Assembly (NCBI GenBank): GCA_045660385.1
Contig: JAZRDT010000025.1
Coordinates: forward strand, 1 to 46,101
Reading direction: 5' to 3'
DNA: 46,101 bases
Origin: UBA1189 sp045660385
Lineage (GTDB): Bacteria > Bacteroidota > Bacteroidia > Bacteroidales > Bacteroidaceae
The position numbers and the translations under genes were made by a program. Shown piece by piece: positions 33,436 through 42,900 of this stretch. The notes under the pieces are model-generated. The model was given only the letters and a program-made list of their open reading frames with translations, did no database searches and had not been told where the DNA came from. Positions within the stretch are counted from its first letter, which is position 1; each line of letters opens with the position of its first letter.

Positions 33436-33988
33436 TGTGGAGTGATTGAATTATTCTATATAGTTTTTGTCTTGTTCGGGTCAGGCGCGAAGCTACGGTA
33501 GAGGGGTTCGAGTCTGTAGCATAGGCGATGTCTTTGATGCTCATATCATCGTAGTAAAACATCGTGATGAGTACCAACTCGTCGGGAGGAAGATGTTCCA
33601 ATGCCCTTTCTATGGTTTGTATCGTCTGCTCGTCCTGTTGGTTGAATACTTGTGCCAGCGTTTCATCCTGTATGCTATCGAGGTCTACATCGCGGTCGTC
33701 GACGTAGATGATCGGTGGTTTGCTGCGCCGTACAAAGTTGAGCGACTCGTGGTAGGCAATACGGCTGATCCATGTAGCAAGTGAGGCTTGGCGGCTGTCG
33801 TACGACTCGATGCTGCGGAACACCTTGATGAAGACGTCTTGGTAGACCTCCTCGGCATCCTCCTGGCAGGTGACGATACGGGCCACTTGACCAAATACCA
33901 TCTCGCCGTAGAGTTGGAGCACGCGTTGTTGTGCTTGCTTGTTTTGCTTGCGCACTCCGCGTATGAGTATGTCAGTCTCGATATTCAT
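33425..33988 (-). CDS. ECF-type RNA polymerase sigma factor
   Basis: A 187-residue sigma-70 family protein with only regions 2 and 4. Region 2 (about 20-85) includes QEDAEEVYQDVFIKVFRSI and ATWISRIAYHESLNFVRR, the -10-recognising helix. Region 4 (about 125-180) includes LEHLPPDELVLITMFYYDD, then MSIKDIAYATDSNPSTVASR, the -35/-33 helix-turn-helix. It heads an operon with the membrane anti-sigma-like protein and the 399-residue effector. The upstream region lacks a TAnnTTTG box, which would fit self-recognition, though that is only suggestive. Confidence 0.9.
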   Translation of the reverse strand: MNIETDILIRGVRKQNKQAQQRVLQLYGEMVFGQVARIVTCQEDAEEVYQDVFIKVFRSIESYDSRQASLATWISRIAYHESLNFVRRSKPPIIYVDDRDVDLDSIQDETLAQVFNQQDEQTIQTIERALEHLPPDELVLITMFYYDDMSIKDIAYATDSNPSTVASRLTRTRQKLYRIIQSLHNEP

Positions 33989-34069
33989 TCCTATTCTGTG
34001 TCGCTTTCACTCTTATATACACGAGAAAGAACGAAACATTGCATCATTCCTTAAAAAAAGACAAAAAAA

Positions 34070-34121
34070 CACACTGAGCTTCCCATCGCACCAAGAAGGT
34101 GACGGATTGGCTCAGTGTAGA
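34070..34121 (-). terminator. Terminator after the DUF5103 gene
   Basis: On the minus strand ACACTGAGC pairs with GCTCAGTGT, with an inner imperfect stem (CACC-TTCTT-GGTG at its tip), followed by a T-run (complement of 34063-34070). It separates the DUF5103 transcript from the sigma operon. Confidence 0.75.
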
Positions 34122-34156
34122 GGATATTTCGTCATCAGCACCAATAACCGCCTGGC

Positions 34157-35422
34157 CTACTCTTGGGCAAACCTGATCTGCTGGGCGGCGACGAGGCGGT
34201 CGTAGCGGCCGCCGAAGGGGCGGTGGTAGATATATACCTGATACGCGTTTTCGGCTTCGTAGGAGTCGCCTTCAACGGGGGCAGTGAAGCCGCGCGACGA
34301 ACCATCAGGAACCCAGAGGTACTGGTAGTCGTAAGCACCTTGCTTGAGCATGACGGTAGCTTCGTAGGCGCGTTCAACGTCGTTGTAGGTGGCCTCGTAG
34401 GTGGGGGTGAAGTCGTTGTAGGTGAAGTCGCCCGAGAGGTAGAGCTTGCCGCCCGTGCGACGCGGCATATCGAGACGGAAGTGAACGAAGAGGTAGTCGG
34501 CCTCGATGTTGGCATCGTCGGCCAGGTTGTAGCGTACCAGGTAGCGGCCGTCGTGGTCGGCATCGAAGCTGTAGTGGCGGCGCTGGACATCGGGTATCAG
34601 GGCGGCATGGAAGTAGGGCTCGAAATAGGTGATCTTGTCGACTCCCTGCGTGGCGTAGTGCATGTTGATGACCTCGAAGCGGCGATACTCGTTGCCGCCA
34701 GGGAAGATGAGCTGCGGGTTGTGGGTGTACTCGGCACGACCGGCCGAGAGGTGGGTGGGCTTGAGGGCGCTGACGCAGTTGTCGGTGCGACCGTTTTGAT
34801 AGACGTAGGGCTTGATCTCGGCCACGGGGTCGATGACTTCGTCGGACTTGTAGTTCACTACAAAGGATACTTGCTGATGGCGCTCGTGGGTATCGATGTC
34901 AGTGTTGCCGGTGACGGTGGTTGCAAGCGCCATGCGGGGCTCCACGATGCGGAAGCAGGCTACAGCCACGGGCTTGTCGCCGGTGTGGTCATCCTCGTCA
35001 AGATAGATCTCTACCCGGTAGTTGCCTGAGACCTTGAACTGGATGTCGTCGTTGGGGAGGTCGAGGCGGTAGTGGGTATAGAGCAGGGTGGTATTGAGCG
35101 AGTTCTCGTAGTCCTCGATGGGCTGGTTATTGAAGCCATCCATATAGTCGACCTCAAAGAGGTCGGAGGGGGTCCAGTCGGCATTGCAATGCACGATGCG
35201 GTAGACGAAGCGGTGGTAGTCGTGCGAGAGGTGGTCGAACGAGATGCTCACCCAGTCGTCGGTGCCGAGGGTGATGACTTCATCGAGCAGCCAATCGTCG
35301 TTGACCACGGTCTGCAGGGTATGTATCATGGGGTGATATACCTTGTTGCTCTGCGCATGGAGGGTGATACTCGTTATGAATAGGAGTGCTGCGGTGATGA
35401 TGTTTATCAGGTGGCGCTTCAT
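34157..35422 (-). CDS. DUF5103 (T9SS plug-like) protein
   Basis: A 421-residue exported protein starting at the ATG 35420-35422 with signal peptide MKRHLINIITAALLFITS. A longer frame adds 27 residues upstream of the signal peptide and is rejected. Typical DUF5103 features are the start SNKVYHPMIHTLQTVVND, YRIVHCNADWTPSDLFEVDY, FKVSGNYRVEIYLD, RPxxGGRYD near the C terminus and QIRFAQE at the very end. The family is linked to the type IX secretion translocon as the periplasmic plug of the SprA channel. This agrees with the sorting domain on the CotH-like protein. A -7 box on the minus strand is at 35443-35450. Confidence 0.87.
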   Translation of the reverse strand: MKRHLINIITAALLFITSITLHAQSNKVYHPMIHTLQTVVNDDWLLDEVITLGTDDWVSISFDHLSHDYHRFVYRIVHCNADWTPSDLFEVDYMDGFNNQPIEDYENSLNTTLLYTHYRLDLPNDDIQFKVSGNYRVEIYLDEDDHTGDKPVAVACFRIVEPRMALATTVTGNTDIDTHERHQQVSFVVNYKSDEVIDPVAEIKPYVYQNGRTDNCVSALKPTHLSAGRAEYTHNPQLIFPGGNEYRRFEVINMHYATQGVDKITYFEPYFHAALIPDVQRRHYSFDADHDGRYLVRYNLADDANIEADYLFVHFRLDMPRRTGGKLYLSGDFTYNDFTPTYEATYNDVERAYEATVMLKQGAYDYQYLWVPDGSSRGFTAPVEGDSYEAENAYQVYIYHRPFGGRYDRLVAAQQIRFAQE

Positions 35423-35442
35423 AGTTATCTGCGTTGGTTTGA

Positions 35443-35450
35443 CAAAGGTA
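35443..35450 (-). promoter_or_regulatory. Putative DUF5103 promoter
   Basis: The minus strand reads TACCTTTG, 21 nt before the DUF5103 ATG. It supports the shorter start, because the longer frame would begin upstream of this box. Confidence 0.5.
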
Positions 35451-35482
35451 ATAAAAATCCGAGCAAATTCTAAAACTTTTTG

Positions 35483-35490
35483 TATCTTTA
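35483..35490 (+). promoter_or_regulatory. -7 box abutting the DUF1460 start codon
   Basis: TATCTTTA ends 4 nt before the ATG at 35495. A Bacteroidetes -7 box this close implies a start of transcription at or near the A of ATG, so the mRNA may be leaderless. Confidence 0.5.
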
Positions 35491-35494
35491 CACC

Positions 35495-36298
35495 ATGAAA
35501 CAATGGATATTGATGTTATGTTTGCTATGCGGATACGGGGAGAGCATCCTTGATGTGGCTCGGCGATTCCTCGGCGTGCCCTATGTAGCGGGCGTACTGG
35601 AGGGCGACGTGGAGCGGCTGACGGTGGATACGACGCAGTTGGACTGCACCACCTTCGTGGAGCTGACCGTGGCCCGATGGCTTGCCTCGCAGGGCGACAG
35701 CACCTGCTTCGACGAACAGGTGCAGCGCATGCGCTACAGGGAGGGTGTGGTGGATGGTTACTTGTCGCGACTGCACTACTTTACCGATTGGGTGGAGGTG
35801 AACGCGTTGCGCGGGGTGTGGAGCGAACTGACACCAGCGGAGAGCGATGCGCACCTATGGGCGACGGACACGCTGACGCTCTCGTTCATGAGCACTCACC
35901 CACAAAGTTACCCTTACCTGAAGGCACACGCCTGGGCGGTGGATTCGATGCGGCACATCGAGGCCGGCTATCACAAGCAGCCTGTGCACTACATAAAGAA
36001 ATCGGTTCTTGACCTCGGGCCCGACCAGCTACCCATCCGCAATGGCGATATCCTCGCACTGGTGACGACCATCGAGGGACTTGACGTGACGCACCTGGGC
36101 TTTGCCGTGTGGAAAAACGGCAACCTGCACCTGATGCATGCTTCGATGGGTCATGGCATGGTGGTGACGGACGAGCGCACGCTATACGATTATCTCAGTA
36201 GGCGCAAGAGCTGTCCAGGAGTGAGAGTGGTGAGAATGGTGAATGGTGACTTAGTCGGATCTCGGCTGCGCTCGCTGAGAAACCCCAAGTGCACTTGA
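35495..36298 (+). CDS. DUF1460 (NlpC/P60-superfamily amidase-like) protein
   Basis: A 267-residue exported protein with a short signal peptide (MKQWILMLCLLCGYGES). DUF1460 hallmarks are ARRFLGVPYVAG, the catalytic Cys in TQLDCTTFVE, and the His in DVTHLGFAV. Related enzymes cleave N-acetylmuramoyl-L-alanine or peptide bonds in murein. I place the start at 35495, because the longer frame begins with TTG inside the -7 box. After GVRVVRM the protein continues about 20 residues encoded by repeat-like DNA, so its C terminus looks acquired. Confidence 0.85.
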   Translation: MKQWILMLCLLCGYGESILDVARRFLGVPYVAGVLEGDVERLTVDTTQLDCTTFVELTVARWLASQGDSTCFDEQVQRMRYREGVVDGYLSRLHYFTDWVEVNALRGVWSELTPAESDAHLWATDTLTLSFMSTHPQSYPYLKAHAWAVDSMRHIEAGYHKQPVHYIKKSVLDLGPDQLPIRNGDILALVTTIEGLDVTHLGFAVWKNGNLHLMHASMGHGMVVTDERTLYDYLSRRKSCPGVRVVRMVNGDLVGSRLRSLRNPKCT

Positions 36299-36532
36299 AA
36301 CTCCTTTGGGAAACTGAAGTTAATGGTGCTAAAGCACGCTCTTCGGAGGAACTAAAGTTAAAGGGCGGCAAGCAGCACTCCTCAGGGAAGCTGAAGCCTC
36401 CTTCGTCGCAGACCAGTGCTCATCACGCATTGGCATCGCAAGCAACGCTATCATTGCTTTCAGCGGCCTAAAGGTTCCGCGTCGGCACTGGCACGAGCTT
36501 TCAATTCTCAATTTTCAATTCTCAATTCTCCT
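36299..36532. repeat. Repeat-rich convergent intergenic region
   Basis: The gap between the convergent DUF1460 and ZIP genes shows no gene. It contains related units GAACTAAAGTTAAAGG and GAAGCTGAAG spaced about 40 nt apart, and at 36500-36532 tandem CAATTCTCAATTTTC units. The latter are shared with the insertion in the aminotransferase gene. Confidence 0.6.
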
Positions 36533-37312
36533 TCATCCCAGTGCCACATCAAGCACCATCATGATGACAAAGCCGAGCATGACGCCCCAAGTGCCAGCAT
36601 GGGGATATTCGCTGATGTTTGAGTCGGGGATGAGGTCTTCGGCTACGACAAATATCATGGCACCGGCGGCGAAGCCGAGCATCCAGGGATGCATCACTGC
36701 CACCTCGGAGGCGAGCACGTAGCCCACAACGGCAGCTATGGGCTCGACGGCACCGCTACCCATACCGAAGAGGAAGGCTTTATGCTTGCTGCGAGTGGCT
36801 ACCTTCATAGGGAGAGCAATGGCTGCACCCTCGGGAAAATTCTGTATGGCCATACCGATGGCAAGACCCAATGCGGCATACATAGCGCCGGGGTCACCAC
36901 TCACGGATGCTGCACCGAAGGCAAGACCCACGGCCAATCCCTCGGGGATATTGTGTATGGTGACGGCAAGGAACAATCGGGTGCTCTTGTGTACCTTCAT
37001 GTGAGGGCCTTCTTCGTGGCCCGTACCTGCATGGAAGTGGGGCAACACATGATCGAGCAGCACGAGAAACAGGCCGCCCAACAGGAAGCCTACGGCTGCA
37101 GGTACCCAAGCCCATGCACCGAAGGAGGGCTCGGCAGCATCAATGGAGGGAATAAGCAGCGACCACACGGATGCTGCAATCATGACTCCGGCTGCAAAAC
37201 CAAGGATAATGGCGTTGGTGCGCTTGGGGATATCGTGCTGGAAGAGATACACCATAGCCGAACCTGCTGTGGTGGCAAGAAAGATGAGGGCGAAGCCGAT
37301 GAGGGTGAGCAT
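36533..37312 (-). CDS. ZIP family divalent metal transporter
   Basis: A 259-residue membrane protein with about eight hydrophobic segments. The transmembrane IV signature is VTIHNIPEGLAVGLAFG, whose His, Asn and Glu bind the metal, and segment V has NFPEGAAIALPM. A His-rich loop precedes segment IV (HVLPHFHAGTGHEEGPHMKVH is 21 residues; key residues are its five His). ZIP proteins import Zn2+, Fe2+ or Mn2+ into the cytoplasm; the metal cannot be chosen from sequence. It resembles ZupT-like bacterial members. Confidence 0.9.
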   Translation of the reverse strand: MLTLIGFALIFLATTAGSAMVYLFQHDIPKRTNAIILGFAAGVMIAASVWSLLIPSIDAAEPSFGAWAWVPAAVGFLLGGLFLVLLDHVLPHFHAGTGHEEGPHMKVHKSTRLFLAVTIHNIPEGLAVGLAFGAASVSGDPGAMYAALGLAIGMAIQNFPEGAAIALPMKVATRSKHKAFLFGMGSGAVEPIAAVVGYVLASEVAVMHPWMLGFAAGAMIFVVAEDLIPDSNISEYPHAGTWGVMLGFVIMMVLDVALG

Positions 37313-37380
37313 GATCCAATTGAAGATTAAGATTTATAAATTAAGAATTGCGGCCAGACCTATTGGGTATGGAAGAAAAA

Positions 37381-37414
37381 ACACCCGACCAACAGGGATG
37401 GTTGGTCGGGGTGT
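37381..37414 (-). terminator. Terminator after the OmpA-family gene
   Basis: ACACCCGACCAAC pairs with GTTGGTCGGGGTGT around AGGGATG. On the minus strand it is followed by TTTTTTCTTC, an intrinsic terminator for the OmpA gene that ends at 37438. Confidence 0.8.
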
Positions 37415-37437
37415 ATGAAAAATCCGTTGAAGGGATA

Positions 37438-38136
37438 TTACTTTGCAGCTTCAGCGTTGGCAGCGTCGATCATTGCCTGGCTAGCATACATGTAAACCTC
37501 TACGCGACGGTTCTGAGCGCGACCCTCTTCTGTGTCGTTAGAAGCAACGGGCTGGCTGTAGTTCATACCGAGAACGTCCTTGAGCTGGTTAGCAGCAACA
37601 CCCTGTGCCTTCAAGAAGTCGGCAACAGCCTTGGCACGCTTCTCAGATACTGACTGGTTGGCCTTCTCTGTACCTACGTTGTCGGTGTGACCGAGGATAG
37701 CAACGTCAGCATCGGGAGTAGCCTTCAATACCTCGGCAAACTTAACGAGGCTTGCCTCAGCGTCAGCGCTCAACTTAGAGCTGTTGAAATCGAAGAGGAT
37801 ACCTGAATCGAAAGTAACCTTTACAGCGGGGAGGCCGTTTACCTCAACAAGCTGTACCTGAGCACCTTCAACCTGCTTTGCAGCCTCAGCAGCCTTATCC
37901 ATCTTGCGGCCGATGAGCGCACCTGTAGTAGCACCTACTGCAGCACCAACTGAAGCACCTACGATCTTACCGGTGTTGCTGTCGCTGTTGCGGTCAGCCC
38001 AGTAACCGATACCCAAACCTACTGCTGTACCTGCTACGGTACCGATTGTTGTACCCCAACCTGTGTTCTTCCAACTGCCGCATGAGCTAAGGAGCAATGC
38101 AGCACACATGCTTAATGCAAAAGCTTTCAATTTCAT
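37438..38136 (-). CDS. OmpA-family outer-membrane lipoprotein
   Basis: A 232-residue lipoprotein. The lipobox LLSSC places the lipidated Cys at 19. Residues 28-80 form a glycine-zipper region (TVAGTAVGLGIGYWAD, VGASVGAAVGATTGALIG). Residues about 110-220 are the OmpA C-terminal peptidoglycan-binding domain, with FDFNSSKL, LGHTDNVGTEKANQSVSEKR and AQNRRVEVY, including the Asp and Arg that hold diaminopimelate. It should link the outer membrane to murein. The gene has its own terminator. It has a candidate -7 box (TACTTTCG on the minus strand) at 38211-38218. Confidence 0.92.
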   Translation of the reverse strand: MKLKAFALSMCAALLLSSCGSWKNTGWGTTIGTVAGTAVGLGIGYWADRNSDSNTGKIVGASVGAAVGATTGALIGRKMDKAAEAAKQVEGAQVQLVEVNGLPAVKVTFDSGILFDFNSSKLSADAEASLVKFAEVLKATPDADVAILGHTDNVGTEKANQSVSEKRAKAVADFLKAQGVAANQLKDVLGMNYSQPVASNDTEEGRAQNRRVEVYMYASQAMIDAANAEAAK

Positions 38137-38282
38137 AGTGTAATTTTTTTTATGTTAATAAAATGTTAGTAAATGTTTTCGTTTTGCAATTTTTCTGTCG
38201 AAATATGTCGCGAAAGTACGAAAAAAATTGAGATATCACCATAATTTCTAAAAAAAAGAAGATAAAAACGGTAAAAAAAATA

Positions 38283-38290
38283 TAATTTTG
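38283..38290 (+). promoter_or_regulatory. Putative proS promoter
   Basis: TAATTTTG fits the -7 consensus, 74 nt before the proS ATG. It lies just upstream of the hairpin at 38301-38328. Confidence 0.5.
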
Positions 38291-38300
38291 CATTTCCAAA

Positions 38301-38328
38301 GTAGGGCATACGGAAAATTATGCCCTAC
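38301..38328 (+). promoter_or_regulatory. 5'-leader hairpin of proS
   Basis: GTAGGGCATA and TATGCCCTAC form a perfect 10-bp stem around CGGAAAAT. It begins 10 nt after the -7 box, so it would be at the 5' end of the proS mRNA. A role in mRNA stability or control is possible. No T-run follows, so it is not an intrinsic terminator. Confidence 0.5.
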
Positions 38329-38363
38329 GACACAAAAATAGCATAAATATATTATAAGTAAAT

Positions 38364-39845
38364 ATGGCAAAAGAACTGAAAGAACTGACCAAGCGCAGCG
38401 AGAACTACTCGCAGTGGTACAACGACTTGGTAGTAAAAGCCGACCTCGCTGAGCAGTCGGCCGTGCGTGGATGTATGGTTATCAAACCCTACGGATACGC
38501 TATCTGGGAAAAGATACAACGTCAACTCGACGATATGTTTAAGGCTACCGGACATGTGAACGCCTATTTCCCCTTGCTCATCCCGAAATCATACCTCTCT
38601 CGCGAAGCTGAACACGTAGAGGGTTTTGCCAAGGAGTGTGCCGTGGTGACACACTACCGCCTGAAGAACGATGCCGAGGGCAACGGTGTAGTAGTTGACC
38701 CCGCCGCACGACTTGAGGAGGAACTCATCATCCGCCCCACTTCGGAGACTATCATCTGGAGCACCTATAAGAACTGGATCCACTCATACCGCGACCTGCC
38801 TATCTTGTGCAACCAGTGGGCTAACGTAATGCGTTGGGAGATGCGTACCCGCCTGTTCCTACGCACAGCCGAGTTCCTCTGGCAGGAGGGCCACACCGCT
38901 CACGCTACACGCGAGGAGGCTGAAGAAGAGGCTATGCGCATGATCAACCTCTATGGCGAATTTGCCGAAAAGTACATGGCTGTACCCGTAGTGAAGGGTG
39001 TGAAGAGTGCCAACGAGCGCTTTGCCGGCGCACTGGACACCTACACCATCGAGGCATTGATGCAGGATGGCAAGGCGCTGCAGAGCGGTACATCGCACTT
39101 CCTCGGGCAGAACTTTGCCAAGGCTTTCGATGTGCAATACGTGGATAAGGAGAACAACATGCAGTATGTGTGGGCAACCTCATGGGGTGTATCGACCCGC
39201 CTGATGGGTGCGCTCATCATGGCTCATTCTGACGACAACGGTCTCGTGCTTCCTCCAAAGCTCGCTCCCATCCAGGTGGTTATCGTGCCCATTTACAAGA
39301 ACGCCGAACAACTCGCCGCTATCGACGCCAAGGTGGAGGGTATCGCTGCCAAGTTGCGTTCAATGGGCATCAGTGTGAAATATGACAATGCCGACAACAA
39401 GCGTCCGGGCTTCAAGTTTGCCGACTACGAGCTCAAGGGTGTACCCGTGCGTCTTGTGATGGGTGGACGCGACCTCGAGAACAACACCATGGAGGTGATG
39501 CGCCGTGACACGTTGGAGAAGGAGACCATCTCATGCGATGGCATCGAGGAATATGTTGTAAAGTTACTCGACGAGATTCAGGAGGGAATATACCGCAAGG
39601 CACTCGCCTACCGCGAGGAACACACCGTAGCTGTGGACACCTACGATGAATTCAAGGCTCAGATTGAGAAGGGTGGCTTCGTGCTGGCTCACTGGGACGG
39701 CACCCCCGAAACCGAGGAGCGCATCAAGGAGGAGACAAAGGCTACGATCCGCTGTATCCCCTTCGAGGGCGACACCACTCCGGGTACCTGTATGGTTACG
39801 GGCAAGCCTTCGGCACGCCGCGTACTGTTTGCAAGAGCTTACTAA
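38364..39845 (+). CDS. proS: Proline--tRNA ligase (archaeal/eukaryotic type)
   Basis: A 493-residue class II aminoacyl-tRNA synthetase that charges tRNA-Pro. The N-terminal NYSQWYNDLVVKADLAEQS, motif 2 around IRPTSETIIWSTYKNWIHSY and RTRLFLRTAEFLWQEGHTAH, and motif 3 at TSWGVSTRLMGALIMAHSDD are clear. The anticodon-binding domain begins near LAPIQVVIVPIY. It lacks the long insertion domain of bacterial-type enzymes and ends with the C-terminal domain typical of the archaeal type (CMVTGKPSARRVLFARAY). This type is normal in Bacteroidetes. The gene is monocistronic with its own promoter and terminator. Confidence 0.95.
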   Translation: MAKELKELTKRSENYSQWYNDLVVKADLAEQSAVRGCMVIKPYGYAIWEKIQRQLDDMFKATGHVNAYFPLLIPKSYLSREAEHVEGFAKECAVVTHYRLKNDAEGNGVVVDPAARLEEELIIRPTSETIIWSTYKNWIHSYRDLPILCNQWANVMRWEMRTRLFLRTAEFLWQEGHTAHATREEAEEEAMRMINLYGEFAEKYMAVPVVKGVKSANERFAGALDTYTIEALMQDGKALQSGTSHFLGQNFAKAFDVQYVDKENNMQYVWATSWGVSTRLMGALIMAHSDDNGLVLPPKLAPIQVVIVPIYKNAEQLAAIDAKVEGIAAKLRSMGISVKYDNADNKRPGFKFADYELKGVPVRLVMGGRDLENNTMEVMRRDTLEKETISCDGIEEYVVKLLDEIQEGIYRKALAYREEHTVAVDTYDEFKAQIEKGGFVLAHWDGTPETEERIKEETKATIRCIPFEGDTTPGTCMVTGKPSARRVLFARAY

Positions 39846-39868
39846 CAAACAGATTAAGCGATATAGAA

Positions 39869-39901
39869 AAATGCCGTGCTTCGATGCACGGCATTTCTTT
39901 T
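39869..39901 (+). terminator. proS terminator
   Basis: AAATGCCGTGC pairs with GCACGGCATTT around TTCGAT, followed by CTTTTT on the plus strand. Confidence 0.85.
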
Positions 39902-39913
39902 TATCACGAAAAT

Positions 39914-39957
39914 CAATTCAGCATTCATCATTCACCATTCAGCATTCATCATTCAAT
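39914..39957. repeat. CATTCATCATTCA repeat overlapping the TamB stop
   Basis: CAGCATTCATCATTCA occurs at 39919-39934 and 39940-39955 (period 21), with CCATT between. It is the inverse of the type at 23109-23156. The TGA stop of the TamB-like gene (39949-39951) lies within it. Confidence 0.65.
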
Positions 39958-42900
39958 TCGCTTGGCTGCCTTTCGAGCCTCTCTAGCAACTCTCTTAGCC
40001 TCACGCTTGGCCTCCCTGGCTACCTTCCTGGTAACCTTATCGTTCTTACGGGGAATGAGATAGCTGAAGTCGCGCTGAAAAAGCAGGCCGATGCCTTGTG
40101 TGGTGAGTGAGGTCTTGGTAAAGTAGCGATCGTTGGTCTTGTTGTAACCCTTCAGACTGAGGTCGCTGCGCAAGAGGTAGCGTATATCAAAGTCGCCCAC
40201 GAAGTTGGAGGCATACATGGGATTGTCGCGATAACCGAAGTTTCCGTTGATGAGCAGACGATTGTCGAGCAGGCGGCCTTCGAGGATACCCTGAACCTCC
40301 ATGTTGGCCATGGGATCGTCGATACCGGTCATCATGTTCTCGGTGCGTATGTTACTGGCCAGGTTCCAATTGTCGCTACTAATGATGCCTGAGAGCAGGT
40401 TGTTGATTTGTCCCGAGATGGTGTTGCCCAAGAGGTTTTCCATACCACCTACGGCATCAATGCCGGGGTTCTGTGCCAAGTCCATGGTGTAGAACTTCCT
40501 CACACCAAGCAGATAGATAAACTGCATGCTCATCTGTTCCTCGGTGCTGGTGTAGCTACGCACAATCGCCTTCTCCTCCTCGGTACCTTGAGGCAGTTCC
40601 AGGTCGAACACCAACTCAGGAGCCTCCAGGGTGCCTCCGATGCGGAGTAGACAATTCACACGCACACTGCCCGTAGCATCAGGGGTTAGATCCTTCAGCG
40701 GCACCGAGTTTACCACATGGCGCGCCACGATGTCGAGGCGTGAGTTCATGGGATCGCCATCGAAGGTAACCGTACTGCCTCTGAGCACTTCAAAGTCCTT
40801 GTTGATAACATCTTGCAGACTCAGTCGATAGCCTCCATGATCTACTGTATAGGTTCCATACAGATTGATATCGTCATCTTTGATATCAATCTGCAGTTCG
40901 CCACTTCCCGTGACACTGATATGGTCGTCAACGGCTTGGTTCATGACCAACTTCAGCGTTGCATCGGGAGTAATGCTGGCTACGATATCGAGTTCGAGTG
41001 TTTCGCTCGGACGGGCTGCTCTGCGGCGCATGCGGGTGGTTGTAGTAGTGCTTATAGTGGGCGTGTTGCGCTTCGAGGCACGATCACGGAAGGTGATGAA
41101 GCTTTCGCTTGATGTGACATCGGGGTTAACAAGATTCAAAGCAAAAATGGATCCCTTCTCAGGCTGCGCCATGATATCCACCTCCAACGGTTTACCCGGG
41201 CCTCCATTCACATGCACCTCGCCTGTGCCAAAGATGGTGGTATAGAAGTTGTCGCTACCGGTATCGGGAAGGTCAATACCCAAGAGGTTTTGCGCATCGA
41301 CGTAGAGGTCGTAAGCGAATGTACGCAGGTCGTCGTGCTCTACCACACCGTTAACGATTCCCTTCTGTCCGCGCTGGTCGTAAGCCTCGATACCTCTAAG
41401 ATAAATATGTGCAGGCTCAAAATGAAGTGTATCCTTAAAGCGGTAGGTAGCGCAGGTGGGAATGAGGCGAAACTCTGCATCAGTAAGCAAGGCGCCCTCA
41501 ACGATATCAAGCTCATCCAAAGGGCCTGCAATAACAATATTTCCACTTGCATTACCCTTTACATCGGACATAAAATTCTTGAGCAATCCGTTGAGGAACA
41601 AGACATTGATACTATCAGCATCAATATCGAGACGTAGCTGACGGTCGGCAAGGTCAGCATAACCACTCACCACACTAACGCGTTGCGGGACCTCAGACAC
41701 ATCGGCTATAAAATCCAAGCGAGTGGAGTCCTGATTCCAGTAGGCATGGGCAATGGCATCGCCCATCAAGCCATTACAGAAGGTGAAGTCCTGCGCATCA
41801 ATACGGGCATCGACGTAGGGGGTCTCTGAATAGAGATTGGCAAGATCTACATAGCCGCTCACATTACCTCCGAAGGATATACCCTTGAGTTTAGCAAGAG
41901 TTAGCAGATAATTTAAATCAAGGTTGTTAACCTTAACACGCAACGTATCTACCGAATTATCAGCCACGCTGCCATCGATGGTGAGAAACTGATCGCCACC
42001 ATGCTCAAAACGGAAATCACGTATCGAGATATTCTCGGGAGCAATTTCAGCCCTGAAGGGATACAGCATCCACTGCGAGTGATTGATTGTGGTGTGCGAA
42101 CTGTCTGTCTGCACCTGCGCCACAAGGTCGCCCTCCTCATCAAGGGCAAAGCCCACCTTGGCATAGAAGGCTCCATCGAACAGTGCCTCGGGATCGGTTT
42201 CCCACATCAGGCCGAGGTTCACCATGTCGTCGTTGGCATTGGCCAACAGATTCACGGAGGTACTCACCGCATCGTCACTATGCTGCGTACCGCTTACATA
42301 GGCATTCAGTCCGTTCTCCGAAGGTTCGCACCGTACACCGATATTACTGAGCAACATGCCGTTGAATTCGACTTGCGGGACACTAGCCTGCAAACTGAAA
42401 TCTTGGGTGTGGTCATTAATGAAACCCTCAATATTGACAGCTTGGCGTATCTCAACAGGCAAGAGCAGAAACTCTTGCAAAGGACTGAGGTTATGTATCT
42501 TGAAGTTTGCCGTACAGATATTATCGGTATGCTTGTGCCCTTGGGCGCAATCGCTGCACACCGAGGGCAAATAGCGATGCAGATGCGAGAGCACGCTGTG
42601 GTAGAGCGACTCGTAGGTAAAGTCGCCACGCACCGACCCCTCCATGAAATCAGAACTGAGCGAGAGCATCTGTTCTTCGGGATCGGTGGAATAGAGTGCT
42701 ATCTGCTTGATGACATAATCCTCGGTGCCCTTATGGAGCGTAAGGCTGTCGAGACTTACAAAACCCGTCAGATGATTGACATCGGCTCCAACTCCATCTG
42801 CATTAACACGCACGCTGAAAAGCTTATCCTCGTGCATCTCTATCAGATTCATCGCATGAAGGTTAAGGCTATCGGCCTGAAGAGTAAGCCGGTAGGCCGG

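Noticed and set aside
35423..35503. 27-residue N-terminal extension of the DUF5103 protein
   Set aside because: It lies upstream of a clean signal peptide at MKRHLINII and contains the promoter region.
38137..38363. Riboswitch in the ompA-proS gap
   Set aside because: Only a single simple hairpin and AT-rich sequence are visible; no known riboswitch core was recognised.
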